From Bacteroidales bacterium (GTDB lineage: Bacteria > Bacteroidota > Bacteroidia > Bacteroidales > UBA932), in contig JABUTT010000194.1 in the NCBI GenBank assembly GCA_021443515.1, positions 1 to 38,019 of the forward strand: a stretch of DNA of 38,019 nt, in the 5' to 3' direction. Below the pieces are notes generated by a model that did no database searches, had not been told where the DNA came from, and saw only the letters and a program-made list of their open reading frames with translations. This document shows, in pieces, positions 1 to 8,689 of this stretch. Position 1 is the first letter of the stretch. Every line of letters begins with the position of its first letter. The translations under genes were made by a program, and so were the position numbers.

Positions 1-446
1 GCCGCCGACTTATTGTCGGGAACATCGAGAAGTTGAACCTTGAAAGGAAGACTCGCGCCATAAAGAACCACAGGGTGGAAGAAGCCGTCTGCCTCATAAT
101 TGTAGTTGAGTCCGAGACGGGAAACCACGCTCATCGCAAGGGCCGGGGATTTAATGACCACGAGCTCGTTATAGACATTGGAGTTGGACTTGAATATGTC
201 CATACCTATCATAGCCTCACCTCCGAGAGTAGGGGTACGGCGGTCATCCTTCACGAGCACAGTCGCGCTGCGAAGATACACAGGCGGCGTCTTCTTGATG
301 TAAAGAGCGCCACAAATCACGCAGACAATCACGCCTATTACGAACCAGTACCAATAGCGGAGGACTATTCCTACGAATTCCTTCAGGCTTATGGTCTGCT
401 GTTCTTCTCTGATAGAGTTTTGATTTGTAATGATTTCGTTTGTCAT
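1..446 (-). CDS. Wzz-type chain-length determinant / exopolysaccharide tyrosine kinase, N-terminal part; truncated at left window edge
   Basis: Minus-strand reading from ATG at 446 gives MTNEIITNQNSIREEQQTISLKEFVGIVLRYWYWFVIGVIVCVICGALYIKKTPPVYLRSATVLVKDDRRTPTLGG..., a Wzz N-terminus (TM helix followed by Y.A.A.vlV.dd). The frame is open to base 1, so the ORF track does not list it. Confidence 0.85.
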   Translation of the reverse strand, partial: MTNEIITNQNSIREEQQTISLKEFVGIVLRYWYWFVIGVIVCVICGALYIKKTPPVYLRSATVLVKDDRRTPTLGGEAMIGMDIFKSNSNVYNELVVIKSPALAMSVVSRLGLNYNYEADGFFHPVVLYGASLPFKVQLLDVPDNKSA

Positions 447-465
447 AATACGGGAACTTGAGGTA

Positions 466-1287
466 CTATCTTGCACTCTGAAGCACTATGCTGATAATTG
501 TTGCGGTGAGAGAAGCGATTGAAACCCAGAAAGAGGCGCTCAGGACATTGTTTCCGTTGACGGTGGCCTGACGGGCGCGCATCTTATTAGGTTTCACATA
601 AATGACATCATTCTGCTGGAGATAGAAACCTTCAGATGAAGTCATTTCCTCTGCAGAGTTTATATTCAGATGATAGACCTTCTGAACGCCATTCTCGGTA
701 CGAATGACCTGAATGTCCTTGCGGATACCGTAGATGGTAAGGTCACCGGCCACGGCAATGGCATCGTAGATAGTGAAACTGTCGTGAGTAATGTTGTATA
801 CGCCCGGTTTTGTGACCTCTCCGAGCACAGAAACCTTGAGATTGAGAAACTCCACCGAAACCGTAGGGTCCTTGATAAGGTCCTCCCTGATGAGCCTGTC
901 CGATATCAATTCCGAAATCTCCGACCTCGTAAGGCCCGAAATATGAAGTTTTCCAAGCACCGGAAACATAATGTTGCCATCCACATCAATGGTGTAACTT
1001 GCCGACTGCTGGGATGAAGCGGAAATGCCCGGAACACCGACCTGGTTGGAATAAATCGGAAGATTGAACAAAGCTGCAAGCTCAGGGTCCTTGCTGCTTA
1101 CGATGATGGTGATTTTGTCCTCTGGTTTAACCTTTATGGCCTTGCCCGGAACAGATGAAATCTCGTTTACATTAGTCCCTTCCTGCTTTTCGGCATCCTG
1201 AAAATATGGGATTTCCTTCACGGAATTACAAGATGCAACCATGAAGATGGCAGCAGCGGCGCAAAGGAGTGTTTTGATTAACTTCAT
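466..1287 (-). CDS. Wza/BexD-type polysaccharide export outer-membrane lipoprotein
   Basis: Lipoprotein signal MKLIKTLLCAAAAIFMVASCNSVKEIPYFQD; export/SLBB features (YTIDVDGNIMFPVLGKLHISGLTRSEISELI; VSVLGEVTKPGVYNI). ATG at 1287 preferred over the ORF-track start at 1377. Confidence 0.9.
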   Translation of the reverse strand: MKLIKTLLCAAAAIFMVASCNSVKEIPYFQDAEKQEGTNVNEISSVPGKAIKVKPEDKITIIVSSKDPELAALFNLPIYSNQVGVPGISASSQQSASYTIDVDGNIMFPVLGKLHISGLTRSEISELISDRLIREDLIKDPTVSVEFLNLKVSVLGEVTKPGVYNITHDSFTIYDAIAVAGDLTIYGIRKDIQVIRTENGVQKVYHLNINSAEEMTSSEGFYLQQNDVIYVKPNKMRARQATVNGNNVLSASFWVSIASLTATIISIVLQSAR

Positions 1288-1463
1288 ATCGTGTTTTCTC
1301 TTTTTCACAAAAACATATAATCGGGCAAATATAGTAAAATAAAAGCAATTTTCCGCGTTATATGCCCCTAAAAACAACGATTTCGGAGGAGCAGAAAATT
1401 AAACGTTTAAAAAAACTGAAACGGTTGTTGCGGCCCTTATTTTTGCACCCAAAACACAGAGAT

Positions 1464-3071
1464 ATGAAAAAGAATATGAAAACCTTGAAAACGCTGACCT
1501 TGATTTGCTCAGTCCTTCTCTTGGGAGTCCCGGCTTCCTGCTCGAAAAACTACTTGGACTCCACGCCTTCATCCACCGACACTCCACTCTCACACGGGGA
1601 AATTGTCCTCGGAGGCAAGTTGAACAACCCTTATACAACAGAAAATATGACAAAGGCGCTCGAGGCTGTATGCACGCAGGATGTGCTTGAAGAGAATTTT
1701 CCAATCACAAAAGCCGGAGACAGGCTCTCTCCAACACATTATTATGTAAGATTCTTGCCCCTTAACAACAAGGAGGCGGAAGCGGTTTATGACCTTGGTT
1801 TGCCAATATATGACCATCCTCTCGACTATAAAATCGAACAGGACGGAGACTGGTATCATGACCCTGTAATACCCGAATACGACATCACCTATCTATATAC
1901 GGTGGCACCGGTGGATTTTGATTTCAAGGGCCTGAAACACGAAGTCCTGAGCAACTGCTACATCCCTGAGGAAGACACGAAAGGCAGTCCCGTGGACTGG
2001 GCGGAAGTTGAAAGGACGGCATTCATAATCACAGGCAACGAGGACTGTCTCACTAAAGCCTCCAGCCCAGCCTATACTCCAGAAGGACAAATACTTATGA
2101 GTGACCCGGACTTTAACGGAGGCAAGCCTTTCGGAGTGTCGGAGGTCAAAGTTATGTGCAATGTTTTCGTAAAGTTCTGCACCACTTTCACCGACAGGGA
2201 CGGTCGCTATAAAATGTCAAAAAGTTATGCAAAAAATCCGAGGTACAGGCTTGTTTTTGAGAACAACAAAGGTTTTTGCCAGGGGTTTAACCTCATCATT
2301 CTCAGGGCCTCGGTGTGCGCTCTCGGAACAGCTTCGCCACAAGGTCTCAACGCCACAATCACTCCTTCAAGCGACCCCACGATGTACCGCAGATGCGCGG
2401 TAAACAATGCCGCTTACGACTATTACTGCCGTTGCGACAAGGCTGATATGAATGTGTCGCTGCCACCTTCGGACCTGAGGATATGGACACTCACACCTTT
2501 CCAAGCCTCATCCGCCCCTATGGCCCACCACAACACCCTGACATCGATGACCGCAATCAAGACCGTACTCGGAGCATTTGCTCCTCTCGTGAATTTCTTT
2601 CTTCCGGACCTGATTCTCGGCATTTCCAACGGCACATCCTACAAATACATCTACAATACGGTCACGCACGAACTCTCGCACGCAAGCCATTTTTCCTCTG
2701 TGGGAGCAAGTTATTGGAACACCTACATCAACTACATCTTAGACTGTCTGATAAAGGACGGACTGGACTGCTACGGAGACGGCAATAGGGAAAATGCAGG
2801 CTATTGCGAGGTTGGGGAAATGTGGGCCTACTACCTTTCGAGCGAGATGTTCCGAGAGAGATATGCCTTGAGCGGACCGGACCAGGGAAGCCAATACTGG
2901 TTCAGACCGCAGATTCTCACCTATCTTTCAGAGAGAGGCTTCTCGAAACAGCAGATTTTCGCTGCACTCCAGGGCGGAGTAACATCTCGTGATGCCCTTT
3001 GGGACAAACTCCTCGACCTCTATCCATCTAAACGCACCCTGATCAACCAGGCATTCGAAAACTATAAATAG
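1464..3071 (+). CDS. Large lipoprotein with HELSHASH metallopeptidase-like motif, uncharacterised Bacteroidetes family
   Basis: Signal/lipobox MKTLKTLTLICSVLLLGVPASCSKNYLDS; HExxH-like 'YNTVTHELSHASHF'. ATG at 1464 fits the lipoprotein signal better than the ORF-track start at 1362. Confidence 0.75.
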   Translation: MKKNMKTLKTLTLICSVLLLGVPASCSKNYLDSTPSSTDTPLSHGEIVLGGKLNNPYTTENMTKALEAVCTQDVLEENFPITKAGDRLSPTHYYVRFLPLNNKEAEAVYDLGLPIYDHPLDYKIEQDGDWYHDPVIPEYDITYLYTVAPVDFDFKGLKHEVLSNCYIPEEDTKGSPVDWAEVERTAFIITGNEDCLTKASSPAYTPEGQILMSDPDFNGGKPFGVSEVKVMCNVFVKFCTTFTDRDGRYKMSKSYAKNPRYRLVFENNKGFCQGFNLIILRASVCALGTASPQGLNATITPSSDPTMYRRCAVNNAAYDYYCRCDKADMNVSLPPSDLRIWTLTPFQASSAPMAHHNTLTSMTAIKTVLGAFAPLVNFFLPDLILGISNGTSYKYIYNTVTHELSHASHFSSVGASYWNTYINYILDCLIKDGLDCYGDGNRENAGYCEVGEMWAYYLSSEMFRERYALSGPDQGSQYWFRPQILTYLSERGFSKQQIFAALQGGVTSRDALWDKLLDLYPSKRTLINQAFENYK

Positions 3072-3077
3072 AACCCG

Positions 3078-3644
3078 ATGAAGACGCATATACTCAAAAG
3101 AAGTGTTGTTACACTTTTCTCATTGCTTGCTTATTTCACTGTCAACTCTCAAGAATTCTCTTGTTCGACAAACCTCGCCGATCTGGCATTTCTCGGTGGA
3201 ATCAACACTTCTTTTTCTTATGCGTTTTCGCGACACTGGAGCGCTGATGCCGGAGTCGTTTACCGCCCTTTTACCTTTCGACAAGGTCAGTCAAATCAGT
3301 TTCAAGTTAAAACAAGGTCGGTTTCTGTGGGGGCGAGATACTGGCTCTGGCATTGCTACAGTGGTTTTTATGTCAATTCAAGAATCAAAATTCAGGAATA
3401 CAACGAAGGTGGCATTGTATCCCCTGTTACCAATGAAGGAGAAAGGTATGGCCTCGGTATAGGCGTGGGCTATGCCTATATGCTCTCCTCCCACATAAAC
3501 ATAGAAGCGGGCTGGGGATTGTGGAGCGGTCTGGCAACCTACAAGAAATACTCATGTCCAAGGTGCGGGGATGTTCTCGAGCAGGGCAAGAAAGTATTTC
3601 TTCTTCCCGACACCTTAAATATCGCAATAAGTTACATATTCTAA
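3078..3644 (+). CDS. Secreted, predicted outer-membrane beta-barrel-like protein
   Basis: Signal peptide MKTHILKRSVVTLFSLLAYFTVNSQ; alternating aromatic strands (FSYAFSRHWSADAGVVYRPFTF, GVGYAYMLSSHINIEAGWGLWSG); terminal phenylalanine (ISYIF*). Confidence 0.7.
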   Translation: MKTHILKRSVVTLFSLLAYFTVNSQEFSCSTNLADLAFLGGINTSFSYAFSRHWSADAGVVYRPFTFRQGQSNQFQVKTRSVSVGARYWLWHCYSGFYVNSRIKIQEYNEGGIVSPVTNEGERYGLGIGVGYAYMLSSHINIEAGWGLWSGLATYKKYSCPRCGDVLEQGKKVFLLPDTLNIAISYIF

Positions 3645-3675
3645 GAAACTTATGATAAAACGCACATTTTCCAAT

Positions 3676-4446
3676 ATGAAGCATACTATTTTTATTATCA
3701 CAACGTTTTGGGCTCTGGCTGTTTCCTGCTCCGTGAAGGAAAACCGCGGGGACTGCCGTGGCACCTATATCCTCAATCTCTCAAAGGTAAGCGTTTCCGA
3801 CACGCTATACATAAACTTTTTGTCCTCAAGCGGAGATGCTCAGACCTTTGCCTTCGCTCCCGGAAAGCTGACCGAGGAGATAAAAGTCACCCTGCCCCAA
3901 GGGGAAACCTCGGTCACAGCCTACTGCGGAGATGAGGGAAAATGCAGTTTTGAGAGTTACACTATCGCACGAGGTAGCGACTATCCCCCTCTCTATGCTT
4001 CCAGAAAGGTGGTAAATATCATTGCAGGTGAAATCAGGGACACACTCAGCCTCTACAAGAAATACTCGAAAGTATCCGTTATGCTCACCTACGATGATCC
4101 TATCAATCCTTACAAGCTCCGAATACTCGGCTGTAATGACGGTTACAACTCGAGACTTGAGCCGCACGAGGGGCAGTTTCAAGTGGAAATGGATTCCTAT
4201 TCGGGAGCGCAAAGGATGTTCAATCTGCCACAGCAAACGGACGGAAGCCTCCTTCTCGAACTCTCGGATCCGACCTCAGGCCTTTTCAGACGCTTTGCCA
4301 TAGGACAGATGATACTGGAGAGCGGCTTTGACTGGAGCACACCCAACCTTGAAGATGTGATTCTGACTCTGAGTTATTCCACCACAGAATTGAGGCTCTC
4401 CATATCCGGATGGAAGGATGAATATGTCTTTGACATCAACATTTAA
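3676..4446 (+). CDS. Mfa2/FimB-like (DUF1812-like) fimbrial-anchor-type lipoprotein
   Basis: MKHTIFIITTFWALAVSCSVKENRGDCRGTYILNLSKV resembles the CS.KE.R.dC...L.l.. start of Mfa2/FimB-family proteins. ATG at 3676 preferred over 3652. Confidence 0.6.
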   Translation: MKHTIFIITTFWALAVSCSVKENRGDCRGTYILNLSKVSVSDTLYINFLSSSGDAQTFAFAPGKLTEEIKVTLPQGETSVTAYCGDEGKCSFESYTIARGSDYPPLYASRKVVNIIAGEIRDTLSLYKKYSKVSVMLTYDDPINPYKLRILGCNDGYNSRLEPHEGQFQVEMDSYSGAQRMFNLPQQTDGSLLLELSDPTSGLFRRFAIGQMILESGFDWSTPNLEDVILTLSYSTTELRLSISGWKDEYVFDINI

Positions 4447-4450
4447 GTCT

Positions 4451-6079
4451 ATGTTGGTCAATATAAACGGAGCCAAGTGCGTCGGGATTGACGCTATGCA
4501 CATTACTATTGAAATCGATGTTTCCATAGGCATCGGATTTCATCTCGTGGGACTTGGAGATGTGGCGGTGAAGGAAAGTCTGCTGAGGGTCACCACGGCA
4601 ATGACGACTCTCGGATATAAAATTCCCGGCAAGAAGATAGTTATCAACCTCGCCCCTGCGGACACCCACAAACAGGGCTCCGGCTTCGACCTTCCCATTG
4701 CCGCAGGAGTGCTTTTGGCTACAGAGCAGCTGGATGTGAGCGAAGAAGAAGCCAAAAATATCGCAAGCAACTGCCTCCTGATGGGAGAATTGGGACTTGA
4801 CGGAAGCGTGCGGCAAATCAGCGGAGCCCTGCCTATGCTCTCCCTCGCCCGCTCTTTGGGACTGAAAGAATTCATTTTGCCAAGGGAAAACGCCCTTGAA
4901 ATTCAGGACTATGCTGAGGGATTGAGGGTTTATGGAGTGGAAAGTCTGCCGGATGTGGTGGAAATACTCACAAAGAAAGATGGTTATGAGAAATTCAATA
5001 TAGATTCTTTCGCGAAAGAAGCCCAAAAGGAAAGGCCCGACCCGAGTCTCGGTTTTCCGGAACTGACACTCGCAGGGGTAATGGATATGAGCGAAATAAT
5101 AGGTCAGAATCAGGCAAAGAGAGGAATTGAGATTGCTGCCTCAGGAGGTCACAACATCATCCTTATCGGGAGTCCCGGTTCGGGAAAAAGTTCACTTGCC
5201 AAGGCGATGTGCGGCATTTTGCCTCCCCTTTCTCCCGAAGAGAACCTCGTAACAAGGAAAATCTATTCGGTGGCAGGAATAAGGCAGCCGATGAACTCGA
5301 TGCGTCCCTTCAGAAGTCCCCACTACAGCGCATCCCTTGCATCAATAATAGGAGGAGGATCTTCCTCAGTGGCACCAGGCGAAATTTCCCTCGCCCACAA
5401 CGGAATACTTTTCATAGATGAGTTTTGCGAGGCTTCCAAACAGGTGATAGAAGCGCTTAGGGCCCCTATGGAAGACGGCAAGGTCACTATATCCCGTCTG
5501 AAGGCAAAAATCGACTATCCAGCAAGATTCACCCTTGTTGCCGCCACAAATCCCTGTCCTTGCGGCTACTACGGAGAAGGCAACAGGTGCAAGTGTACAA
5601 GAACAAGGCGGGAACAATATCTCAATCGCCTTTCGGGCCCCCTTCTCGATAGAATTGACCTGCAAATCTGGGTGCACCCCGTTGATCCTAAGAAACTCTC
5701 GAAGAAAGCCCCGGGAGGAGAGACATCCGCAGAAATTGCCCGGAGAGTGAGAAAAGTCAGGGAAATCCAGCGGATGAGGTTCGCGGAAGAAGGCATAAAC
5801 TGCAATGCGGAAATGTCGAATTCACAGATTGGGAGGTTCTGCAACATGACAAATGCCGCCCGGGAAACCCTTGACGGCATTATGGAGAAAATGAAACTCT
5901 CTGTGAGAGCCTATTATAGAATCCAGAAACTCAGCCAGACCATAGCCGACATCGAGGCTGTGAGAAGGAGCGAAGCAGAGGCGGTAAAGAGAGGTGACCT
6001 GAATCCAAATGAGATTTTGGTTGAGCCTCAACACATTTTGGAAGCGGCAAGTTATCGCCTTATAGACGGACAGCCTTAA
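4451..6079 (+). CDS. comM: ComM/YifB family Mg-chelatase-like AAA+ ATPase
   Basis: MLVNINGAKCVGIDAMHITIEIDVSIGIGFHLVGLGDVAVKESLLRV; Walker A GSPGSGKSSLAKA; LFIDEFCEA; zinc-ribbon-like NPCPCGYYGEGNRCKC. ATG at 4451 aligns with typical ComM N-termini. Confidence 0.93.
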   Translation: MLVNINGAKCVGIDAMHITIEIDVSIGIGFHLVGLGDVAVKESLLRVTTAMTTLGYKIPGKKIVINLAPADTHKQGSGFDLPIAAGVLLATEQLDVSEEEAKNIASNCLLMGELGLDGSVRQISGALPMLSLARSLGLKEFILPRENALEIQDYAEGLRVYGVESLPDVVEILTKKDGYEKFNIDSFAKEAQKERPDPSLGFPELTLAGVMDMSEIIGQNQAKRGIEIAASGGHNIILIGSPGSGKSSLAKAMCGILPPLSPEENLVTRKIYSVAGIRQPMNSMRPFRSPHYSASLASIIGGGSSSVAPGEISLAHNGILFIDEFCEASKQVIEALRAPMEDGKVTISRLKAKIDYPARFTLVAATNPCPCGYYGEGNRCKCTRTRREQYLNRLSGPLLDRIDLQIWVHPVDPKKLSKKAPGGETSAEIARRVRKVREIQRMRFAEEGINCNAEMSNSQIGRFCNMTNAARETLDGIMEKMKLSVRAYYRIQKLSQTIADIEAVRRSEAEAVKRGDLNPNEILVEPQHILEAASYRLIDGQP

Positions 6080-6141
6080 AAAGCCATCGTGCCGGCTCGC
6101 CTATACGGCCTCCCTCAGCCTTAGAACTGCCTCACGCAGCC

Positions 6142-7029
6142 TTAGAACTGCTTAAGTTCTTTGCCCTCAATTGCGCTGAGGAGGTTGTTTGCCATACGGC
6201 TGACTCCGAAACGAAGTGTCTTTGGAGAGAGCCAGATAGGGCCGAGTATTCTTGAAACTATGTTGTAGTAAAGAATTGCATCGTCCGCACTCGAGAGGCC
6301 TCCCGCCGGCTTGAAACCAACAATCTTGCCGGTAGTTGCGTGGAAAGCCTTGATGGCTGAACACATAAGGGCGGCTGCTATTGGGGTGGCATTCACAGAA
6401 ACCTTGCCTGTGGAAGTCTTAATGAAATCTGCACCTGCCTCCATTGCGAGGAAACTTGCAGAAAGAATGTGCTCTGCGTCAGGAAGAAGGCCGGTTTCGA
6501 GAATGACCTTGAGAATTACCTTGCGATCGGGAGCAGCATCCTCAATTGTGGCTTTCACTGCCTTGATTTCATCGAAGGCTCCGGCATAGTCGCCTGAGAG
6601 GAACTTGCAGAGATTGAGAACTATGTCCACCTCATCTGCACCATTTTCAACTGCCTTGCGAACCTCAAGAAGTTTCACGTCGAGGAAACTCTGAGATGAA
6701 GGGAAGCAGGCTGAAACCACTGTCGCGTGAAGAGCAGGATTGTTTCTGGTCTCTGCAACCACAGATGCAAAATTTGAGAACACACAAACGGAAGCAGGAA
6801 GAGGATAGTCGGGATATTTCCGGGCATAGTCGTTGACCTTGTTCACAAGGGCTGCCACGGAAGCCTCGGTATCATCGGTTTTCAGGGTTGTAAGATCCAT
6901 CAAAGAGAAGCAGGAAAGCAATGCCTCACGTGTCTTGAGAGTTGGAACTTCCGCCTTTACGGATTCAATCAGGGCTTCGAGAGCCGGAACATCGGCGCTA
7001 AGGCCGTACTTTTGCAGGAATTGTGTCAT
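6142..7029 (-). CDS. deoC: Deoxyribose-phosphate aldolase
   Basis: DeoC motifs: EVDIVLNLCKFLSGDY, KVILETGLL, ADFIKTSTGK, VGFKPAGGL. Confidence 0.93.
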   Translation of the reverse strand: MTQFLQKYGLSADVPALEALIESVKAEVPTLKTREALLSCFSLMDLTTLKTDDTEASVAALVNKVNDYARKYPDYPLPASVCVFSNFASVVAETRNNPALHATVVSACFPSSQSFLDVKLLEVRKAVENGADEVDIVLNLCKFLSGDYAGAFDEIKAVKATIEDAAPDRKVILKVILETGLLPDAEHILSASFLAMEAGADFIKTSTGKVSVNATPIAAALMCSAIKAFHATTGKIVGFKPAGGLSSADDAILYYNIVSRILGPIWLSPKTLRFGVSRMANNLLSAIEGKELKQF

Positions 7030-7038
7030 AGTATCTGA

Positions 7039-7800
7039 TTAAGCGTTTATTTGTATGTTGAATCCCTCCTTTTTGAGAGGTTGGAGTAGAGTTTTTATAT
7101 AGCCTGCAGCAAGTGGGCGCAGGGATGTATCCGGACTTGGGCGGTCGAGAGTATAGACCATAACCTGACGTGGATGAAGCAGTCTGACAAGTTTCATCCA
7201 TTCAAATATCCAGCACTCAAGGTTGAGAAGGGGCTCATTCGGGGCATAGAGCATCATAGTCTGAAGAACAAAGTCCCCGTGGAATGATGCAAGATTTTCG
7301 ATGACCTCGTTGAGATTGTAACTGCCCTCGGGCTTGTTGATGAGAGAAATCACCTCCATCGAAGGACCGTCGAGTTTGAGTATGGGATTGTCGATTTTAA
7401 GCAGAGCGGACTTTACCGAAGACACGGAAAGCCTTGTGGAGTTGCTTAGAACCGATATTTTAGCCTCGGGATAATAGCGGTTCCGAAGAGCAATGGTCGC
7501 ATCTATCACAGCCTCAAAATCAGGATGAAGAGTAGGCTCTCCGTGGCCAGAGAAAGTGATTGAATCTATCGGAGTTCCCGCCTCGGAACAAAATTTCAGT
7601 TTGGTCTCAATGGCCTCAACCACCTCTTTCAACGAAGGAAGGATATGGTCTTCCCTGCCGTCAGCGTTCCAGCCGCACTCACAGTAGATGCAGTCAAAAT
7701 TGCATAACTTGCCACTCCGAGGGGAAATGTTAATTCCAAGCGAAGAACCGAGTCTCCTCGAATGTATCGGACCGTATGCTATGTCATCAAACCTCAGCAT
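7039..7800 (-). CDS. Radical SAM protein (COG0731-like)
   Basis: CxxxCxxC in GKLCNFDCIYCECGWN; FGPIHSRRLGSSLGIN-type N-terminus; TFSGHGEPTLHPDF. ATG at 7800 chosen. Confidence 0.88.
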   Translation of the reverse strand: MLRFDDIAYGPIHSRRLGSSLGINISPRSGKLCNFDCIYCECGWNADGREDHILPSLKEVVEAIETKLKFCSEAGTPIDSITFSGHGEPTLHPDFEAVIDATIALRNRYYPEAKISVLSNSTRLSVSSVKSALLKIDNPILKLDGPSMEVISLINKPEGSYNLNEVIENLASFHGDFVLQTMMLYAPNEPLLNLECWIFEWMKLVRLLHPRQVMVYTLDRPSPDTSLRPLAAGYIKTLLQPLKKEGFNIQINA

Positions 7801-7801
7801 G

Positions 7802-8689
7802 TCAATTTTCCGGTGTTGATTGTTGGAATCTGCCCCCACGTTTTGCGTTCTTCTGCTCTGTAGGTTGCTTGGATTCAGGAGCGGCAGGCTTTGCGGGCTC
7901 CGTAGCTACCGGCTTGGTGGCTTCGGTTGCGGCAGGCTTTGCGGGCTCCGTAGCTACCGGCTTGGTGGTTTCGGTTGCGGCAGGCTTTGCGGGCTCCGGT
8001 GCTGCAGGTGAAGCAAACGAAGCATAGCCCGGCTTCGCCTTGGCTGCTTCTGTGGCATCACCGGCATCCTTAACAGCCAATGTATCTGCCACGGCAAGCG
8101 AATCCACGGCAAATGCAAGGGTATCGACTATTATCATCGGACCGCGGAAAATTGTGTCCCTGCCTTTCTGAGGGTCAAAGTTCCACACGCCACATCCGGT
8201 AGAATCCACATAAACCTTTATGCTGTCGCAGATTGCAAACACCTTCGATGTGTCGCTCAGACCTACTAAGAAGTAATAATGCTCCGGAGCATAGAGGTGG
8301 ATTGCCTCAAGTTTATTTTCAAGAGCCCTCTGTTTTTGGAGTTCCGCCTCATATTCTTCCAATTCGACTGTGGCGGTTTTCAGTTTGGCATCAATGATTC
8401 TGCCTGAAGCCTTGATTACCCTCGTAAAGAGTATCGGGTCGCTCATATAGTTTTCTATCGAGGTCTGATAGTCCTTTGCTGAGTAACCATATTTTTCAAG
8501 TATGCTCTCATAGACCAGGGTGGTATCGAGAAAACGTTTCGAATTGTTGTATTCCTCAGAAATAATCTGGTCTGCAATGAAAATTTCGGCATATATCTTC
8601 TTAAACGTCTTCTTTGGGATGATCTTTCCTCGAGAACATCCCGCAAGGCATATAACCGCGCACAAGAAGAGTAGAAGACTGCGTTTCAT
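7802..8689 (-). CDS. DUF4296-like lipoprotein with Ala/Pro/Thr repeat C-terminus
   Basis: Lipobox MKRSLLLFLCAVICLAGCSRGK; IIPKKTFKKIYAEIFIADQII...YGYSAKDYQTSIENYMSDP resembles DUF4296; C-terminal EPAKPAATETTKPVAT repeats. Confidence 0.8.
   Translation of the reverse strand: MKRSLLLFLCAVICLAGCSRGKIIPKKTFKKIYAEIFIADQIISEEYNNSKRFLDTTLVYESILEKYGYSAKDYQTSIENYMSDPILFTRVIKASGRIIDAKLKTATVELEEYEAELQKQRALENKLEAIHLYAPEHYYFLVGLSDTSKVFAICDSIKVYVDSTGCGVWNFDPQKGRDTIFRGPMIIVDTLAFAVDSLAVADTLAVKDAGDATEAAKAKPGYASFASPAAPEPAKPAATETTKPVATEPAKPAATEATKPVATEPAKPAAPESKQPTEQKNAKRGGRFQQSTPEN
7881..7998 (-). repeat. 48-bp in-frame tandem repeat (2 full copies plus about 22 bp)
   Basis: gcggcaggctttgcgggctccgtagctaccggcttggtgg[c/t]ttcggtt at 7881-7928 and 7929-7976, partial copy from 7977. 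Encodes the EPAKPAATE(A/T)TKPVAT unit. Confidence 0.95.

Noticed and set aside
33-461. Plus-strand 142-aa ORF 33-461
   Set aside because: Antisense to the clearly homologous Wzz-type frame on the minus strand.
1438-1445. TATTTTTG as a promoter for the HELSH lipoprotein
   Set aside because: No matching -33 TTG at the right spacing and it would leave a very short leader; too weak to list.
7776-8027. Plus-strand ORFs 7776-8027 and 7820-8011 with Gly/Ala repeats
   Set aside because: Antisense to the 48-bp repeat of the lipoprotein gene; the repeats arise from the repeat DNA itself.
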